NCBI GenBank assembly: GCA_903862465.1
Contig: CAIOYH010000198.1
Span: 1 to 39,372 of the forward strand
DNA: 39,372 nucleotides
From: an uncultured bacterium
Lineage (GTDB): Bacteria > Bacteroidota > Bacteroidia > Bacteroidales > CAIWKO01
Direction of reading: 5' to 3'
The first letter of the stretch is position 1; each line of letters begins with the position of its first letter. The position numbers and the translations under genes were made by a program. The notes under the pieces are model-generated. The model did not search any database. It was given only the letters and a program-made list of their open reading frames with translations, and had not been told where the DNA came from. Positions 1 through 8,896 of this stretch are shown piece after piece.

Positions 1-588
1 AGTGTAGGTGGCAGATGTTGCACCATTGATTGCTGTTGTATAACCATCAACCGACGATCTCCAAGAATAGGTAATTGAGTTATCACCGCCACTAGCAAGA
101 GTAGTGCTTCCAATTTCTGTACTTGGACTCGTATTGTAACAGATAGTTTGACCTGAGCTGCTTATCTCTCCGGCAGTGAAATTGTCACGAACCGTAACGG
201 TCCATGTCCCAGTTGATACTTCAGGAGTTGTATTACACGTATTATCTTTTGCATAACGTCTGTAAGAAGTCGTTCCTGTTAAAGGTCCGACAGGAGTGTA
301 GGTGGCAGATGTAGCACTGTTTATTGCTGTTGTGTAACCATCAACCGACGACCTCCATGAATAGGTAATTGAGTTATCACCACCACTAGCAAGAGTAGTG
401 CTTCCAATTTCGCTTGGAGTTCCTGCATAACATAGTGTTTGTCCTGCATCGGCAATTGCACCTGCCGTAAAATCATTACGTACAGTAACTTTTCTACAGG
501 AAGTTGCCCAAGTTGGAGTGCCACATGTTAGTGAACCACCGGGAGTAACAAAACATGCGTATGTTTTTGATGTTGTAATAGCGCTTGG
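1..588 (-). repeat. 98-codon tandem repeat inside the giant secreted protein
   Basis: Bases 1-120 recur at 295-414 with few substitutions, giving a period of exactly 294 bp (98 codons). Each unit encodes TTLASGGDNSITYSWRSS followed by VDGYTTAIN, with conserved flanks AGxI.. and TVTVR.. . A more diverged relative lies further upstream in the gene (about 490-830). More copies may follow beyond base 1. Confidence 0.85.
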
Positions 589-3500
589 AGGTGTATAGGT
601 AGCTGTAGTAGCTCCATCGGGAATTCCAAGTGATGTCCAACCGGAATTATCTGTCCCTGATGGACAATCATTGATTCCGGTTTTGTAATACCATTGATAG
701 CTAAAGGATGTAGAACCATCTGCTCCACTTACACTCATGCTTGATGGTGTACTATTGTAGCAAATTGTTTCGTCTGCACTTGAGACAGTTCCATAAGACA
801 AAGCATTTAGTACATTAAATGTACCCGATACGCCACTTATTTGTGGTGTACCGCAATCGCCACTTACAACACAATAATAATAAAGTGTTCCGGTTGCTTC
901 AGCCGAAGGAGTATAACTATTGGAATTTGTTCCAACAGATGTTCCTCCTGAGGTGGAAGCATTTGTGTTGCTGTACCAATGATAAAACAAATTTGTTCCA
1001 TTTGCTGAAACAGTAATAGAGTTAAATGTTCCATCTAGACATTGTATTTGACCTCCTGTGGATTGACTACTTATGGATGGGTTGGTGCAAAGGCTAACAA
1101 TAATTGCTCCGGATATGCCACTTGTTGCACTGCCGCAATCTCCATGAACAACACAATAATAATATAAGGTACCTACTGTAGTTGCTGGAGGTGTAAAAGT
1201 ATTGGTGGTTGCACCATTATCAGAACCAAGGTTAGTTCCGTTAGAAGCACTTTCAATGGTGTTACTAAACCATTGAAACGTCAAGTTCGTCCCAATGGGA
1301 GTAACGGTTAAAGCATTAAAAGTTCCATTAATTACAGTGGTTTGCGTTGCGGTTGACTGAGACCCAATACTTGTTGCAGGATTCACAATAAATGCTTCCG
1401 AAACATCACTAGTTACATCAGTATGACAATCGCTATGCATTACACAATAATAATACAATGTACCTGCTGTGCTTGTCTGTGGAGTATAAGTATCTGTTTG
1501 TGCGCCATGAGCCGAACCAAGTGATGTTCCATCATTGATACTTGCTGTAGGATTACTATACCACTGATAAGTAAGATTTGCTCCAACTGCTGTTACACTA
1601 ATAGGAGTAAAGATACCACCAACACATTGTGTTTGTCCGGCTGTAGATTGGTTGGTTTCATTTGTCCATGGATTTACAACAAATGCTCCCGATAAAGCAC
1701 AGGTTTGTGGTGAACCACAATCGCCTGTTACTACACAGTAATAATATAATGTTCCTGATTCATTAGCAGAAGGGGTATAACTATTTGAGTTTGTACCAAC
1801 AGGAGTCCCCCCTGAAGTACTCGCAATTGCATTTTTATACCATTGATAAACCAAATTATCTCCTGTTGCCGTAACACTAATTGCAGTAAATGTTCCGCCA
1901 TAACATTGCGTTTGTGTGGCTGTTGATTGGCTAGTGATGGTAGTTGGGTTGCTGCAACTATTTACAAGAAAGGCTCCCGATATTCCACTTCTTGTAGTTC
2001 CGCATTGGTTTGCTACCATACAATAATAATAAAGCGTTCCTGCTGTGCCTGATTGAGGTGTGTAACTAGTGGTTTGTGCTCCATTTGCAGAACCAAGCGA
2101 GGTACCACTAAAAGTATTTGCAACTGTATTACTAAACCATTGATATCCGAAAGAATTAGGGTTGCCCGAAACAGTTATCGTTATTGGAGTAAAACTTCCG
2201 CCAATAATTTGTGTTTGTGCAGCAGTAGATTGACTTATTACAAATGGTAATGGATTCGAGCTTATTGCTCCTGAAACAGCACTAGCTTGTGCTGTTCCAC
2301 AATTGCCGGTTCCTGTAACTACACAATAATAATAAAATGTTCCCGGAGGATATGCTTGAGGTGTATAACTGTTAGTTTGGGCTCCATTTGAAGATTCTAA
2401 TGAAGCTCCACCTGTGTTTGTTGGGTCTGTATTCCTATACCATTGATATGTTAAACTATTTCCTGTGGCTGTTACCGTGATTGGACTAAAAGCTTGCCCC
2501 TGACATTTTGATTGCGAAGGTGTGGATTGACTACTAATATTTGTTCCTGCATTTACAATGAATGCACCTGATTGCGGACTATTTACGGTACCACAGCTAC
2601 CAACTATATTACAATAATAATAAAGCGTGCCTACACTGTTAGATTGTGGGGTATAAGTGTCAGTATTTGCACCATTACTTGTACCAAGACTTGTTCCTCC
2701 GAAATTAGATACAGTGCGGCTATACCATTGATACGTCAAATTTGTTCCAACGGCTGTTACCGAAATTGGTGTAAAACTCACATTCTGACATTGTGTTTGA
2801 CCATTTAGGGATTGAGCAGTGATAGCTGTAGGAGTATCAGATGTGGCAACTACAGTTAAAGTTTGTTGAACACTTGGCGCTACACCGTAAGAACTATTTC
2901 CAACTTGATTAGCCATTAGGATAGTAGTGCCAACACCAACTATATGCACCCAGTTGCCATTGGCAGTGGCTACTAATGGGTCAGAACTTGTACACGTTAC
3001 TTGTAAACCTGAACTTGCTGATACGGGCAACTGAAACCAACCATCGCAGGGTGTTTTGTTTGGAATGGTATTAAATGTGATGGTTTGGGCTAATAATCCA
3101 CGCTCAATGGCTCCCATAGTAACTGCATGATAGTCGGTATCGGTAAATCTTCTTAGTGTTCCAAAATAATCATCAGCGAAGTACTCGTTTTCCGGACAAT
3201 CTAATTTTGTCATTGGTTTATAGTCTGAGGCTAAAGAACCACCCGGATTGGGCATCAAAGGATTTTTGGTTAAACCTGCCCCATCAAAACTAGAAACCGA
3301 ACTAAAATCAGTTCCATTAAGAGATGCTATCATACCTCCGGTTCCTGTTACATAGTAATCGTTAAAATAAAGTGGACCATAAAGATCCCATGAGGTGTGT
3401 GGAGATGGTGAAATTACTGCATAATGAAGACTTGTGCCATTTTCAGTAGAGCGCACATTGTAAAATAAATTTCTATGTACAGAAGAACCCTGAGATACTA

Positions 3501-5397
3501 AATCGTTTAAAGTTCGCATGCATGCCGATTTATTAGTTGCTCCGGATGGCAAATTTCCATAAATATAAATGGTGTTATATTCAGACCACCATTCATTAAA
3601 GCATAAGAAACCATAAATTGTTGTTCTTGTATTTCCCCCAAGCGTAATTATATTATTACGACCACCAACGTAATTATGAAAATTAAAACCGCATATAGTA
3701 CCATTTGTGCTGCTATTTCCTGTAACAGCAAGATTATGGATAAAGTTATAAGCAACATAAGCTCCAATTCCCGCAAATTCAGACGAGTTATCCATACAAA
3801 TACCATTTACAAAACCACTAAATGATGGATAAGTAGCTGACAAATTGTAAATAGTATTGTGATTAATAGTATCTTGAGTCATATTCTGTCCAATAGGGTT
3901 ATAAATAATTATGCCACTTAGTGCTGCCGTATTATCGGTATTTGTGTTATTTACGTTTGTGCTTAAATCATGAATGGTGTTGTAAATTATTCTTGTACAA
4001 TAGAATACGTTGTAAATTCCGGTTGCATATACATTTACATCACTTGAGTTAAGCGTTAAGCCCGAAATAGTATTGCGCTGAATTGTACAGTATCTATTAG
4101 TAAGGTAACTAGTAGGGTTACTAATAGGGTACCAATTAGAAATCCCGGCAACATAGTTAACAGCATTTGTGATTGGCTCCTGACAAAATGTTATGGTTTG
4201 ATCGGAAATGAATAAAGAATCCTGACCGATATATTCAATACCCACAGTGATTGAAGCTGCATCGCCATAGCCTACATTAGTGATTGATGGGCTGCCATTG
4301 CCAAGCTTACCAATAATATTATACTTGTCAACAGCGCCGTTAATAGAATAGCCTTTTGTGGCTTTATCAATAGTGTTGTTATAAAATGAATTGGAATTAT
4401 TGGTACAATTATTAACGTATATGCCTAATGTTTTAATTCCGATAGTTATAGCAGTATTGGTTGTGCCGCTACCCCCTACTTTAATATCACAATTCTTTAT
4501 GGTGTTATTGGAGCAACCATAATTATATCCATAACCCGCTAAAAAAAATCCATTTTCGACAAAATTAGCAGAACTTGTGCCGTTCATCTGAATCTCTAAC
4601 CCATCAAAAGTTACCAAGTGGCTTCCATATAATATTATACACGCATCATCATTTGCAGCAGTACCTGTAAACAAAAGTTTGGGTTTATTGCTGCCATCGC
4701 CCGAACGTTGAAAACTAATATGATGATCGGAAATACCCACGGATATTTGCTGATTTGCCGTTTCGTTGAATGTGGCATCATCTTTAATGGAAAATACCAC
4801 ATCCCCATTGGCGTTTATAGTATTTAAAGTTGTGATAGCGCTCGCTAAAGTAGTAAAGTTTCGCGGTCCACTGCCTGCCGGGTCAATGGTATAGGCACCG
4901 TTCATGGTTCCGGTTGAAGTATAATTTGGATTATTCACTGCAGTTTGACAATTTAAACTCTGATATTGATAGCTGTACTCAAAAACTTGTACGATATATT
5001 CTTTTGCCGTCAAACCTGTTACTGTTACCGAAGAGCCGGTTCCGGCATAAACGCAGTACCAATCAGCATTGTCAGTTTCATTAAGAGTCAATAAGGGATC
5101 TAATTTGAAACCATTCCCAAAAACGGTATTAACGTTATTAGAGTATGAATAACCGGCACACATATTGGGTGGTACCGCTATACCATAAAAAGATTGTTTT
5201 ACAAATACATATCGCCCTACACCATTTCCGTTGGTCCAACTTATGGTCATTTGCGTGTTGCTAACATTCGAAAACTGAATATTACTCGCCTGTATAGTTG
5301 GTGGCGGTTCAATTTGAGGGTTTGGCGCTATTTTACCGTAAACGCTTGTCCATCCTAATAAAAGGATTAGAATTAAAATTGTAAATGTTTTTTTCAT
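1..5397 (-). CDS. Giant secreted repeat protein, 3' end outside window
   Basis: 1799 residues are visible and the frame stays open to base 1, so the C-terminus (where a T9SS sorting domain would lie) is not seen. The start at 5397 is followed by a signal peptide (MKKTFTILILILLLGWTSVYG). Residues about 28-130 look like fibronectin type III. Residues about 150-750 are rich in short Asn/Ile/Tyr-containing turns (NNTIKNCDI, YNTIHDLS, HNTIYNLS), as in a right-handed parallel beta-helix. An Ig-like spacer follows. Residues about 857-1525 hold seven Ig-like units ending LYYYCVV, and residues about 1525-1799 hold a second repeat type (TTLASGGDNSITYSWRSS). It is probably an exported adhesin or matrix protein on the cell surface; the ligand is unknown. 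The regulator at 5715-7583 lies upstream on the same strand. Secreted repeat protein is certain; the role is inferred. Confidence 0.9.
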   Translation of the reverse strand, partial: MKKTFTILILILLLGWTSVYGKIAPNPQIEPPPTIQASNIQFSNVSNTQMTISWTNGNGVGRYVFVKQSFYGIAVPPNMCAGYSYSNNVNTVFGNGFKLDPLLTLNETDNADWYCVYAGTGSSVTVTGLTAKEYIVQVFEYSYQYQSLNCQTAVNNPNYTSTGTMNGAYTIDPAGSGPRNFTTLASAITTLNTINANGDVVFSIKDDATFNETANQQISVGISDHHISFQRSGDGSNKPKLLFTGTAANDDACIILYGSHLVTFDGLEIQMNGTSSANFVENGFFLAGYGYNYGCSNNTIKNCDIKVGGSGTTNTAITIGIKTLGIYVNNCTNNSNSFYNNTIDKATKGYSINGAVDKYNIIGKLGNGSPSITNVGYGDAASITVGIEYIGQDSLFISDQTITFCQEPITNAVNYVAGISNWYPISNPTSYLTNRYCTIQRNTISGLTLNSSDVNVYATGIYNVFYCTRIIYNTIHDLSTNVNNTNTDNTAALSGIIIYNPIGQNMTQDTINHNTIYNLSATYPSFSGFVNGICMDNSSEFAGIGAYVAYNFIHNLAVTGNSSTNGTICGFNFHNYVGGRNNIITLGGNTRTTIYGFLCFNEWWSEYNTIYIYGNLPSGATNKSACMRTLNDLVSQGSSVHRNLFYNVRSTENGTSLHYAVISPSPHTSWDLYGPLYFNDYYVTGTGGMIASLNGTDFSSVSSFDGAGLTKNPLMPNPGGSLASDYKPMTKLDCPENEYFADDYFGTLRRFTDTDYHAVTMGAIERGLLAQTITFNTIPNKTPCDGWFQLPVSASSGLQVTCTSSDPLVATANGNWVHIVGVGTTILMANQVGNSSYGVAPSVQQTLTVVATSDTPTAITAQSLNGQTQCQNVSFTPISVTAVGTNLTYQWYSRTVSNFGGTSLGTSNGANTDTYTPQSNSVGTLYYYCNIVGSCGTVNSPQSGAFIVNAGTNISSQSTPSQSKCQGQAFSPITVTATGNSLTYQWYRNTDPTNTGGASLESSNGAQTNSYTPQAYPPGTFYYYCVVTGTGNCGTAQASAVSGAISSNPLPFVISQSTAAQTQIIGGSFTPITITVSGNPNSFGYQWFSNTVANTFSGTSLGSANGAQTTSYTPQSGTAGTLYYYCMVANQCGTTRSGISGAFLVNSCSNPTTITSQSTATQTQCYGGTFTAISVTATGDNLVYQWYKNAIASTSGGTPVGTNSNSYTPSANESGTLYYYCVVTGDCGSPQTCALSGAFVVNPWTNETNQSTAGQTQCVGGIFTPISVTAVGANLTYQWYSNPTASINDGTSLGSAHGAQTDTYTPQTSTAGTLYYYCVMHSDCHTDVTSDVSEAFIVNPATSIGSQSTATQTTVINGTFNALTVTPIGTNLTFQWFSNTIESASNGTNLGSDNGATTNTFTPPATTVGTLYYYCVVHGDCGSATSGISGAIIVSLCTNPSISSQSTGGQIQCLDGTFNSITVSANGTNLFYHWYSNTNASTSGGTSVGTNSNSYTPSAEATGTLYYYCVVSGDCGTPQISGVSGTFNVLNALSYGTVSSADETICYNSTPSSMSVSGADGSTSFSYQWYYKTGINDCPSGTDNSGWTSLGIPDGATTATYTPPSAITTSKTYACFVTPGGSLTCGTPTWATSCRKVTVRNDFTAGAIADAGQTLCYAGTPSEIGSTTLASGGDNSITYSWRSSVDGYTTAINSATSATYTPVGPLTGTTSYRRYAKDNTCNTTPEVSTGTWTVTVRDNFTAGEISSSGQTICYNTSPSTEIGSTTLASGGDNSITYSWRSSVDGYTTAINGATSATYT
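840..2830 (-). repeat. Seven Ig-like repeats of about 95 residues
   Basis: Seven units each carry QST..QTQC near the start, LTYQWYSN in the middle and GTLYYYCVV..G.CG near the end. The codons for YYYC recur near 870, 1153, 1446, 1737, 2018, 2320 and 2613, so the spacing is 280-300 bp. The paired Cys and Trp are typical of Ig-like beta-sandwiches. These copies are more diverged at the DNA level than the 294-bp repeat next to them. Confidence 0.85.
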
Positions 5398-5714
5398 AAT
5401 GTAAGTTTTTTGGTTTTAAATTTCATTACTAAGACTAAAAGTTTTACAAAATAAAGCAACAATATTCTCTATTTCATCAATTACATATTCCAACTCTTGT
5501 AAAAAGGAGTTGCAAAAACTAAGAATTAAAGTGTATTGAATTGGTAATTGCTTTATTATGAAAAAATTCTCGAATGAAAAATTTTATCTAATGCTGAAAG
5601 CAGGACTTGAAAAAAGCAAAGCTATAGCAAGATCTTTCCCCAAAAATATTGTTCATGTTACTATAAATGCTCCGTCGAGTATTTGCAAAAAGCAATCAAC
5701 GGGAGATTTTCAAC
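5398..5714. other. Intergenic gap between regulator and giant secreted gene
   Basis: This is an AT-rich spacer of 317 bp. It must contain the leader of the minus-strand gene starting at 5397, but no exact TAnnTTTG box was found on that strand; the nearest is TATTTTG near 5450. A short plus-strand frame (5558-5734) is listed separately. No convincing terminator for the regulator gene was seen. Confidence 0.5.
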
Positions 5715-5734
5715 CTACGATTCTTCACTTTTGA
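5558..5734 (+). CDS. Possible small protein, 58 aa
   Basis: The frame starts with ATG at 5558 and ends with TGA at 5732-5734. It reads MKKFSNEKFYLMLKAG.. and ends ..FQPTILHF, and the first 35 residues have the Lys/Glu-rich composition of a genuine short helical protein. It overlaps the 3' end of the minus-strand regulator by 20 bp. No Shine-Dalgarno sequence is seen, which is uninformative in Bacteroidota. It has no recognised family. It could also be a chance frame in AT-rich DNA or the decayed start of a longer gene. Confidence 0.25.
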   Translation: MKKFSNEKFYLMLKAGLEKSKAIARSFPKNIVHVTINAPSSICKKQSTGDFQPTILHF

Positions 5735-7583
5735 AGATTGATTCTCTAAATAAAGAGGGTTTAACGCCAACAAATTGTTCAAAAGCTCTGTAAAAACTTT
5801 GAGCCGACCCGAAGCCTGATTCCCGTGCAATTACTTCGGTCTTGTAATTCATATAATTTTTTGAAGCCATTCGTTTCTTAGCTTCTTCTATCCTAAATTG
5901 ATTAGTGAGCTGAAAAAATCCGGTGTTTTTATAATGACTCAAAACATATCCAATGGTGCGTTGTGTGGTGTTCAATTTTGTTGCAATATCTTCTACTCGA
6001 AACCTAGGATTGATATAAGGAGCTTCATCTTGATAGTATTTTAAAATTTGTTCCACCAACTCCATTTCTGCTTTCATTTTCTCATCCGTATCATCTGCCG
6101 GTTCAGTATCCTTTTTGTTGTCTTTGACATGAAATTCTTCTTTATATTTATTCATCAACACATGATAAGCATTGCCGCGTTGCCTGTATAAACGATTGGT
6201 TATCCAAAGCAAGATGCATAGAATAATTATAGCTAATACCAAACCGAAAATGATAATAGTCCTGTAGAATAGCCGGTCTTTTTGGCGACCTAATTCCAAC
6301 TTTAGGCTTGCGTTTTCAATCACTTTCTTTTCCGATTGATATTGCTGCTCCATTTTATGAATCTCAATTTTCTTATCAGAATCCATTATTGAATCTTTCA
6401 GGGCACTCACTTTATCCGTCATATCTATGGCAGATTTATAATCCTTTGCATTCCGGTATATCTGTGCTAATTGATTCATTAATGCTAGTTTCAAGTTATT
6501 GTTGCCTATCGAATCGCATATTCGCACAGCCAATTGAATATACTTTGCAGCTTCTTTTATATTGCCTGCATCTTCTGCAATAACCGCTTTGTGGCTATAT
6601 ATTCGTGCCACACCATCCGGAATTTTTTTGTTTTTGCATATCTGCAAAATACTATCGTAAATACTTGTTGACCTATTAAATTCTTTTTGCCTATAATAAA
6701 TATTGGCTAAATTATATTTGACAACAATGATATCCTGGACATTTTTTTCTGTATTCGGCAAATAGTATAATGCTTGATTATAATAATTGATAGCACTATC
6801 AGGATTGCTAAACCGGTAGCAAACACCCAAATCATTCAGTGCGTTAAAAATATTTGACGAATCGCTAAGTTTTAAAGCCAAATGAAATGCTTTTTTATAA
6901 TATTGAACAGCATTATCCATACTTTCAATGGTTTTGAAATTGTTGGCAATGTTTATACAAATCGTGCTTAATCCTTTTTCATCGCCTATGCTGTCCTTAT
7001 GTTTAAAAACTTCCATCAAATATTTTTGTGAAAGAGGTATATTTCCTTTCATGGTTAATACATCTGCCAAATGAATTTTTATCTGAGAAACTTCTTGTTC
7101 TTTCTTCAGTTTTTGGTTGATATGCAGCGCTAACGTGAAATACTTTTCAGACATATCTAGGTTTTGATGATTTACATAGACTTCCCCTAACCCGATATAG
7201 GCTTTGGCTATTATCGTTGAATCCTTAAGTCTTTCACCAATGGTGATAATCTTTTGCAATTCTGAAACGGCAGAATCCAATTGTCCGTTATTCGAATAAA
7301 AACCTGATCGAATCTGAAAGATTTCTATGAATGCAGTATCATTGAATTTTGATATAACGGCTATTTTATACGCAGAATCTGCATAATAAAGACTACTATC
7401 AGGTGTATAATTCCCTGCATTGTGGGCTTTTTGAGTGAGCTTTGCGAAAAGCTCTTGCCGTTTAATTTTAGTAGAATCTGATAAATAACCTTCACATGAA
7501 GTAAGCAATAATATGCTTGCAATAATGAGTAACATTGGTAATTGCAATAAATTGCATGATTGATTAATAAAAGGAATCTTCAT
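5715..7583 (-). CDS. TPR-repeat, membrane-anchored AraC-type regulator
   Basis: This 622-aa protein has the layout of Bacteroidota TPR/AraC hybrids. Its N-terminus has a lipoprotein-like signal with lipobox LTSC (Cys30). Residues about 40-400 form TPR helices (for example DNAVQYYKKAFHLA, SAINYYNQALYYL, EAAKYIQLAVRI). A coiled segment and one strong transmembrane helix (YRTIIIFGLVLAIIILCILL, about 436-455) follow. Residues 523-622 are an AraC-type double helix-turn-helix, with RVEDIATKLN in the first HTH and ESGFGSAQSFYRAFEQFVG in the second. The layout implies periplasmic TPRs sensing a partner or ligand and a cytoplasmic DNA-binding domain. If Cys30 is lipidated, one TM still places the C-terminus inside; alternatively the N-terminal helix is a plain anchor. 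The nearest candidate target is the giant secreted protein gene 317 bp downstream, which is an inference from position. Confidence 0.9.
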   Translation of the reverse strand: MKIPFINQSCNLLQLPMLLIIASILLLTSCEGYLSDSTKIKRQELFAKLTQKAHNAGNYTPDSSLYYADSAYKIAVISKFNDTAFIEIFQIRSGFYSNNGQLDSAVSELQKIITIGERLKDSTIIAKAYIGLGEVYVNHQNLDMSEKYFTLALHINQKLKKEQEVSQIKIHLADVLTMKGNIPLSQKYLMEVFKHKDSIGDEKGLSTICINIANNFKTIESMDNAVQYYKKAFHLALKLSDSSNIFNALNDLGVCYRFSNPDSAINYYNQALYYLPNTEKNVQDIIVVKYNLANIYYRQKEFNRSTSIYDSILQICKNKKIPDGVARIYSHKAVIAEDAGNIKEAAKYIQLAVRICDSIGNNNLKLALMNQLAQIYRNAKDYKSAIDMTDKVSALKDSIMDSDKKIEIHKMEQQYQSEKKVIENASLKLELGRQKDRLFYRTIIIFGLVLAIIILCILLWITNRLYRQRGNAYHVLMNKYKEEFHVKDNKKDTEPADDTDEKMKAEMELVEQILKYYQDEAPYINPRFRVEDIATKLNTTQRTIGYVLSHYKNTGFFQLTNQFRIEEAKKRMASKNYMNYKTEVIARESGFGSAQSFYRAFEQFVGVKPSLFRESIFKSEES

Positions 7584-8158
7584 ATGTCTAAAGCTTTTAA
7601 TTATGAATTACAACATTATATAGGTTTCAGCTGTTTTTAGTATTCAAAGGGCTAATATTAGGTATCTTTGCAAAACTTTCCCGATTGCCCATCACAGATG
7701 TACTTACTTTAGAAAGTACAATCTTAGTATGAATAAGACTCCTGCAACAATCTCTTTCTAAATATGCTATTTCAGAAACAAAAGAAAAAGTCTCCATCCA
7801 ATTAAAATAAAACTTATGCTTCATACATTCTTAGTTTACAAAATTTAATACATCATTTTCTAACTGAAAAACTTCGCAAAAATAATCAAAATAATCAATC
7901 ATGCAATCATAAAAGTTTATCTAAAAGGGTAAAGATGTTGTAGAAGTCGTAATATGCACTTTTTTGATATACTTTTTTTTGAAAATAACTTTCTCGAATG
8001 CCTCTTCCCATTCCACAGTGATTCTCAGTTCGACAGCGGTTTTCGCTTCCGTCGCCTCTATCCTTTTACGTTCTGCCTAAATCATATGAATCTGGCAGAT
8101 TTCCCCTCTCAAAAAAAAGAGGCTGAACATACCTTATTATATCCCGCCCTGTTATAGT

Positions 8159-8177
8159 CCCGACATGCAATGTCGGG
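8159..8177. repeat. Short palindrome (REP-like)
   Basis: CCCGACAT and ATGTCGGG form a perfect 8-bp stem around a 3-nt loop (GCA). GC-rich hairpins of this kind in AT-rich intergenic DNA are commonly dispersed repeats; no second copy was found in this window. Confidence 0.5.
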
Positions 8178-8231
8178 GTTGGGGTTAAAAAAAATCAGCG
8201 TCATCCGCGTCATCCTAAAATCAGTCTCATC

Positions 8232-8253
8232 CCTGCCTGACTGAACAGGCAGG
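8232..8253. repeat. Short palindrome (REP-like)
   Basis: CCTGCCTG and CAGGCAGG form an 8-bp stem with a 6-nt loop (ACTGAA). It lies 55 bp after the previous palindrome, with no T-run on either side, so a terminator is unlikely. Confidence 0.5.
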
Positions 8254-8382
8254 CGAGTTCCAATTCCATCCCACCCTCTTAAAGCCTATTTTTTCAAAAG
8301 GTTTGTGATTAATTTATCCCTCATTTAATCACCCACTAAAATAAATAAATAAAATAAAACATGCATATCCATAAATAGATTG

Positions 8383-8390
8383 TATATTTG
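8383..8390 (+). promoter_or_regulatory. Bacteroidota -7 box (TATATTTG)
   Basis: TATATTTG followed by CAGCC matches TAnnTTTG and resembles the boxes before the genes at 22780 and 26464. Initiation about 7 nt downstream would give a leader of roughly 500 nt that includes the whole 21-bp array before the start at 8897. Assignment to that gene is inferred from the absence of another gene between them. Confidence 0.5.
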
Positions 8391-8562
8391 CAGCCTTATA
8401 TAAAAACAACCTCCATAACCTCAGATTACAAATCCATAGTTCAGATTGCAATCCATGAGAACAGCTTAAAAATCACCGAACACAGATTACAGTAAGCGTA
8501 CCAAAATTAATTCAACAGCTTAAAAAACAAAGTCCTAGAACTTGAATAGCATCTGCCAGAGC

Positions 8563-8814
8563 CTAGAAGGTCTCCGACAATGGCTAGAAAGTCTCTGACA
8601 ATGCCTAGAAGGCATTCGACAATGCCTAGAAAGCATTTGACAATGGCTAGAAGGCATTTGACAATGCCTAGAAGGCATTTGACAATGGCTAGAAGGCATT
8701 TGACAATGGCTAGAAGGTCTTCGACAATGGCTAGAAGGTCTTCGACAATACCTAGAAAGACTTTGACAATGCCTAGAAGGTCTTCGACAATGGCTAGAAA
8801 GACTTCGACCAAAC
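8563..8814. repeat. 21-bp tandem array, 12 units
   Basis: Twelve consecutive units of exactly 21 bp each begin CTAGAAGG or CTAGAAAG and end TTTGACAATG or TTCGACAATG plus one base. Variation is concentrated at two or three central positions (GCAT, GTCT, GACT), so units alternate between a few subtypes. Because 21 is a multiple of 3, frames stay open on both strands across the array: the plus frame encodes TMARRHL-like heptads and the minus frame encodes hydrophobic AIVKCLL-like heptads. I read these as by-products. The array lies 82 bp before the start of the 326-aa gene. Confidence 0.95.
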
Positions 8815-8896
8815 TTTGAAATAAAATGACAATTTATATCACAAAAAAAACAATCAGAAAATCACATATTCAATTAAATAATAAAAAAAACTCACC

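Larger units (their letters stand above)
7584..8562. other. Non-coding stretch upstream of the 21-bp array
   Basis: About 980 bp without a convincing gene. It holds a plus-strand TATCTTTG box at 7663-7670, two short palindromes (listed separately), a homopolymer-rich AT segment and the promoter-like box at 8383-8390. Short frames on either strand at 7627-7824 and 7954-8157 have unnatural composition and were not accepted. From about 8516 the sequence has degenerate pieces of the array unit (CTAGAAC.. near 8535). Confidence 0.6.

Noticed and set aside
7627-8157. Short frames at 7627-7824 (minus) and 7954-8157 (plus)
   Set aside because: Unusual composition and no recognisable protein pattern in AT-rich spacer DNA. 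A plus-strand tail reading LLQQSLSKYAISETK near 7740-7810 looked protein-like but has a stop just upstream, so at most it is a decayed fragment.
8507-8812. Minus-strand frame of 101 codons with AIVKCLL-like hydrophobic heptads
   Set aside because: It is created by the 21-bp array, whose period is a multiple of 3; both strands are open for the same reason and no promoter faces it.
8563-8814. CRISPR array
   Set aside because: Units are contiguous 21-bp repeats without unique spacers, and no cas genes are present. The same holds for the arrays at 19809, 31763 and 31973.
8580-8819. Plus-strand frame of 79 codons with TMARRHL-like basic heptads
   Set aside because: Same array artefact; the start lies inside the array, and unit differences do not favour synonymous changes.
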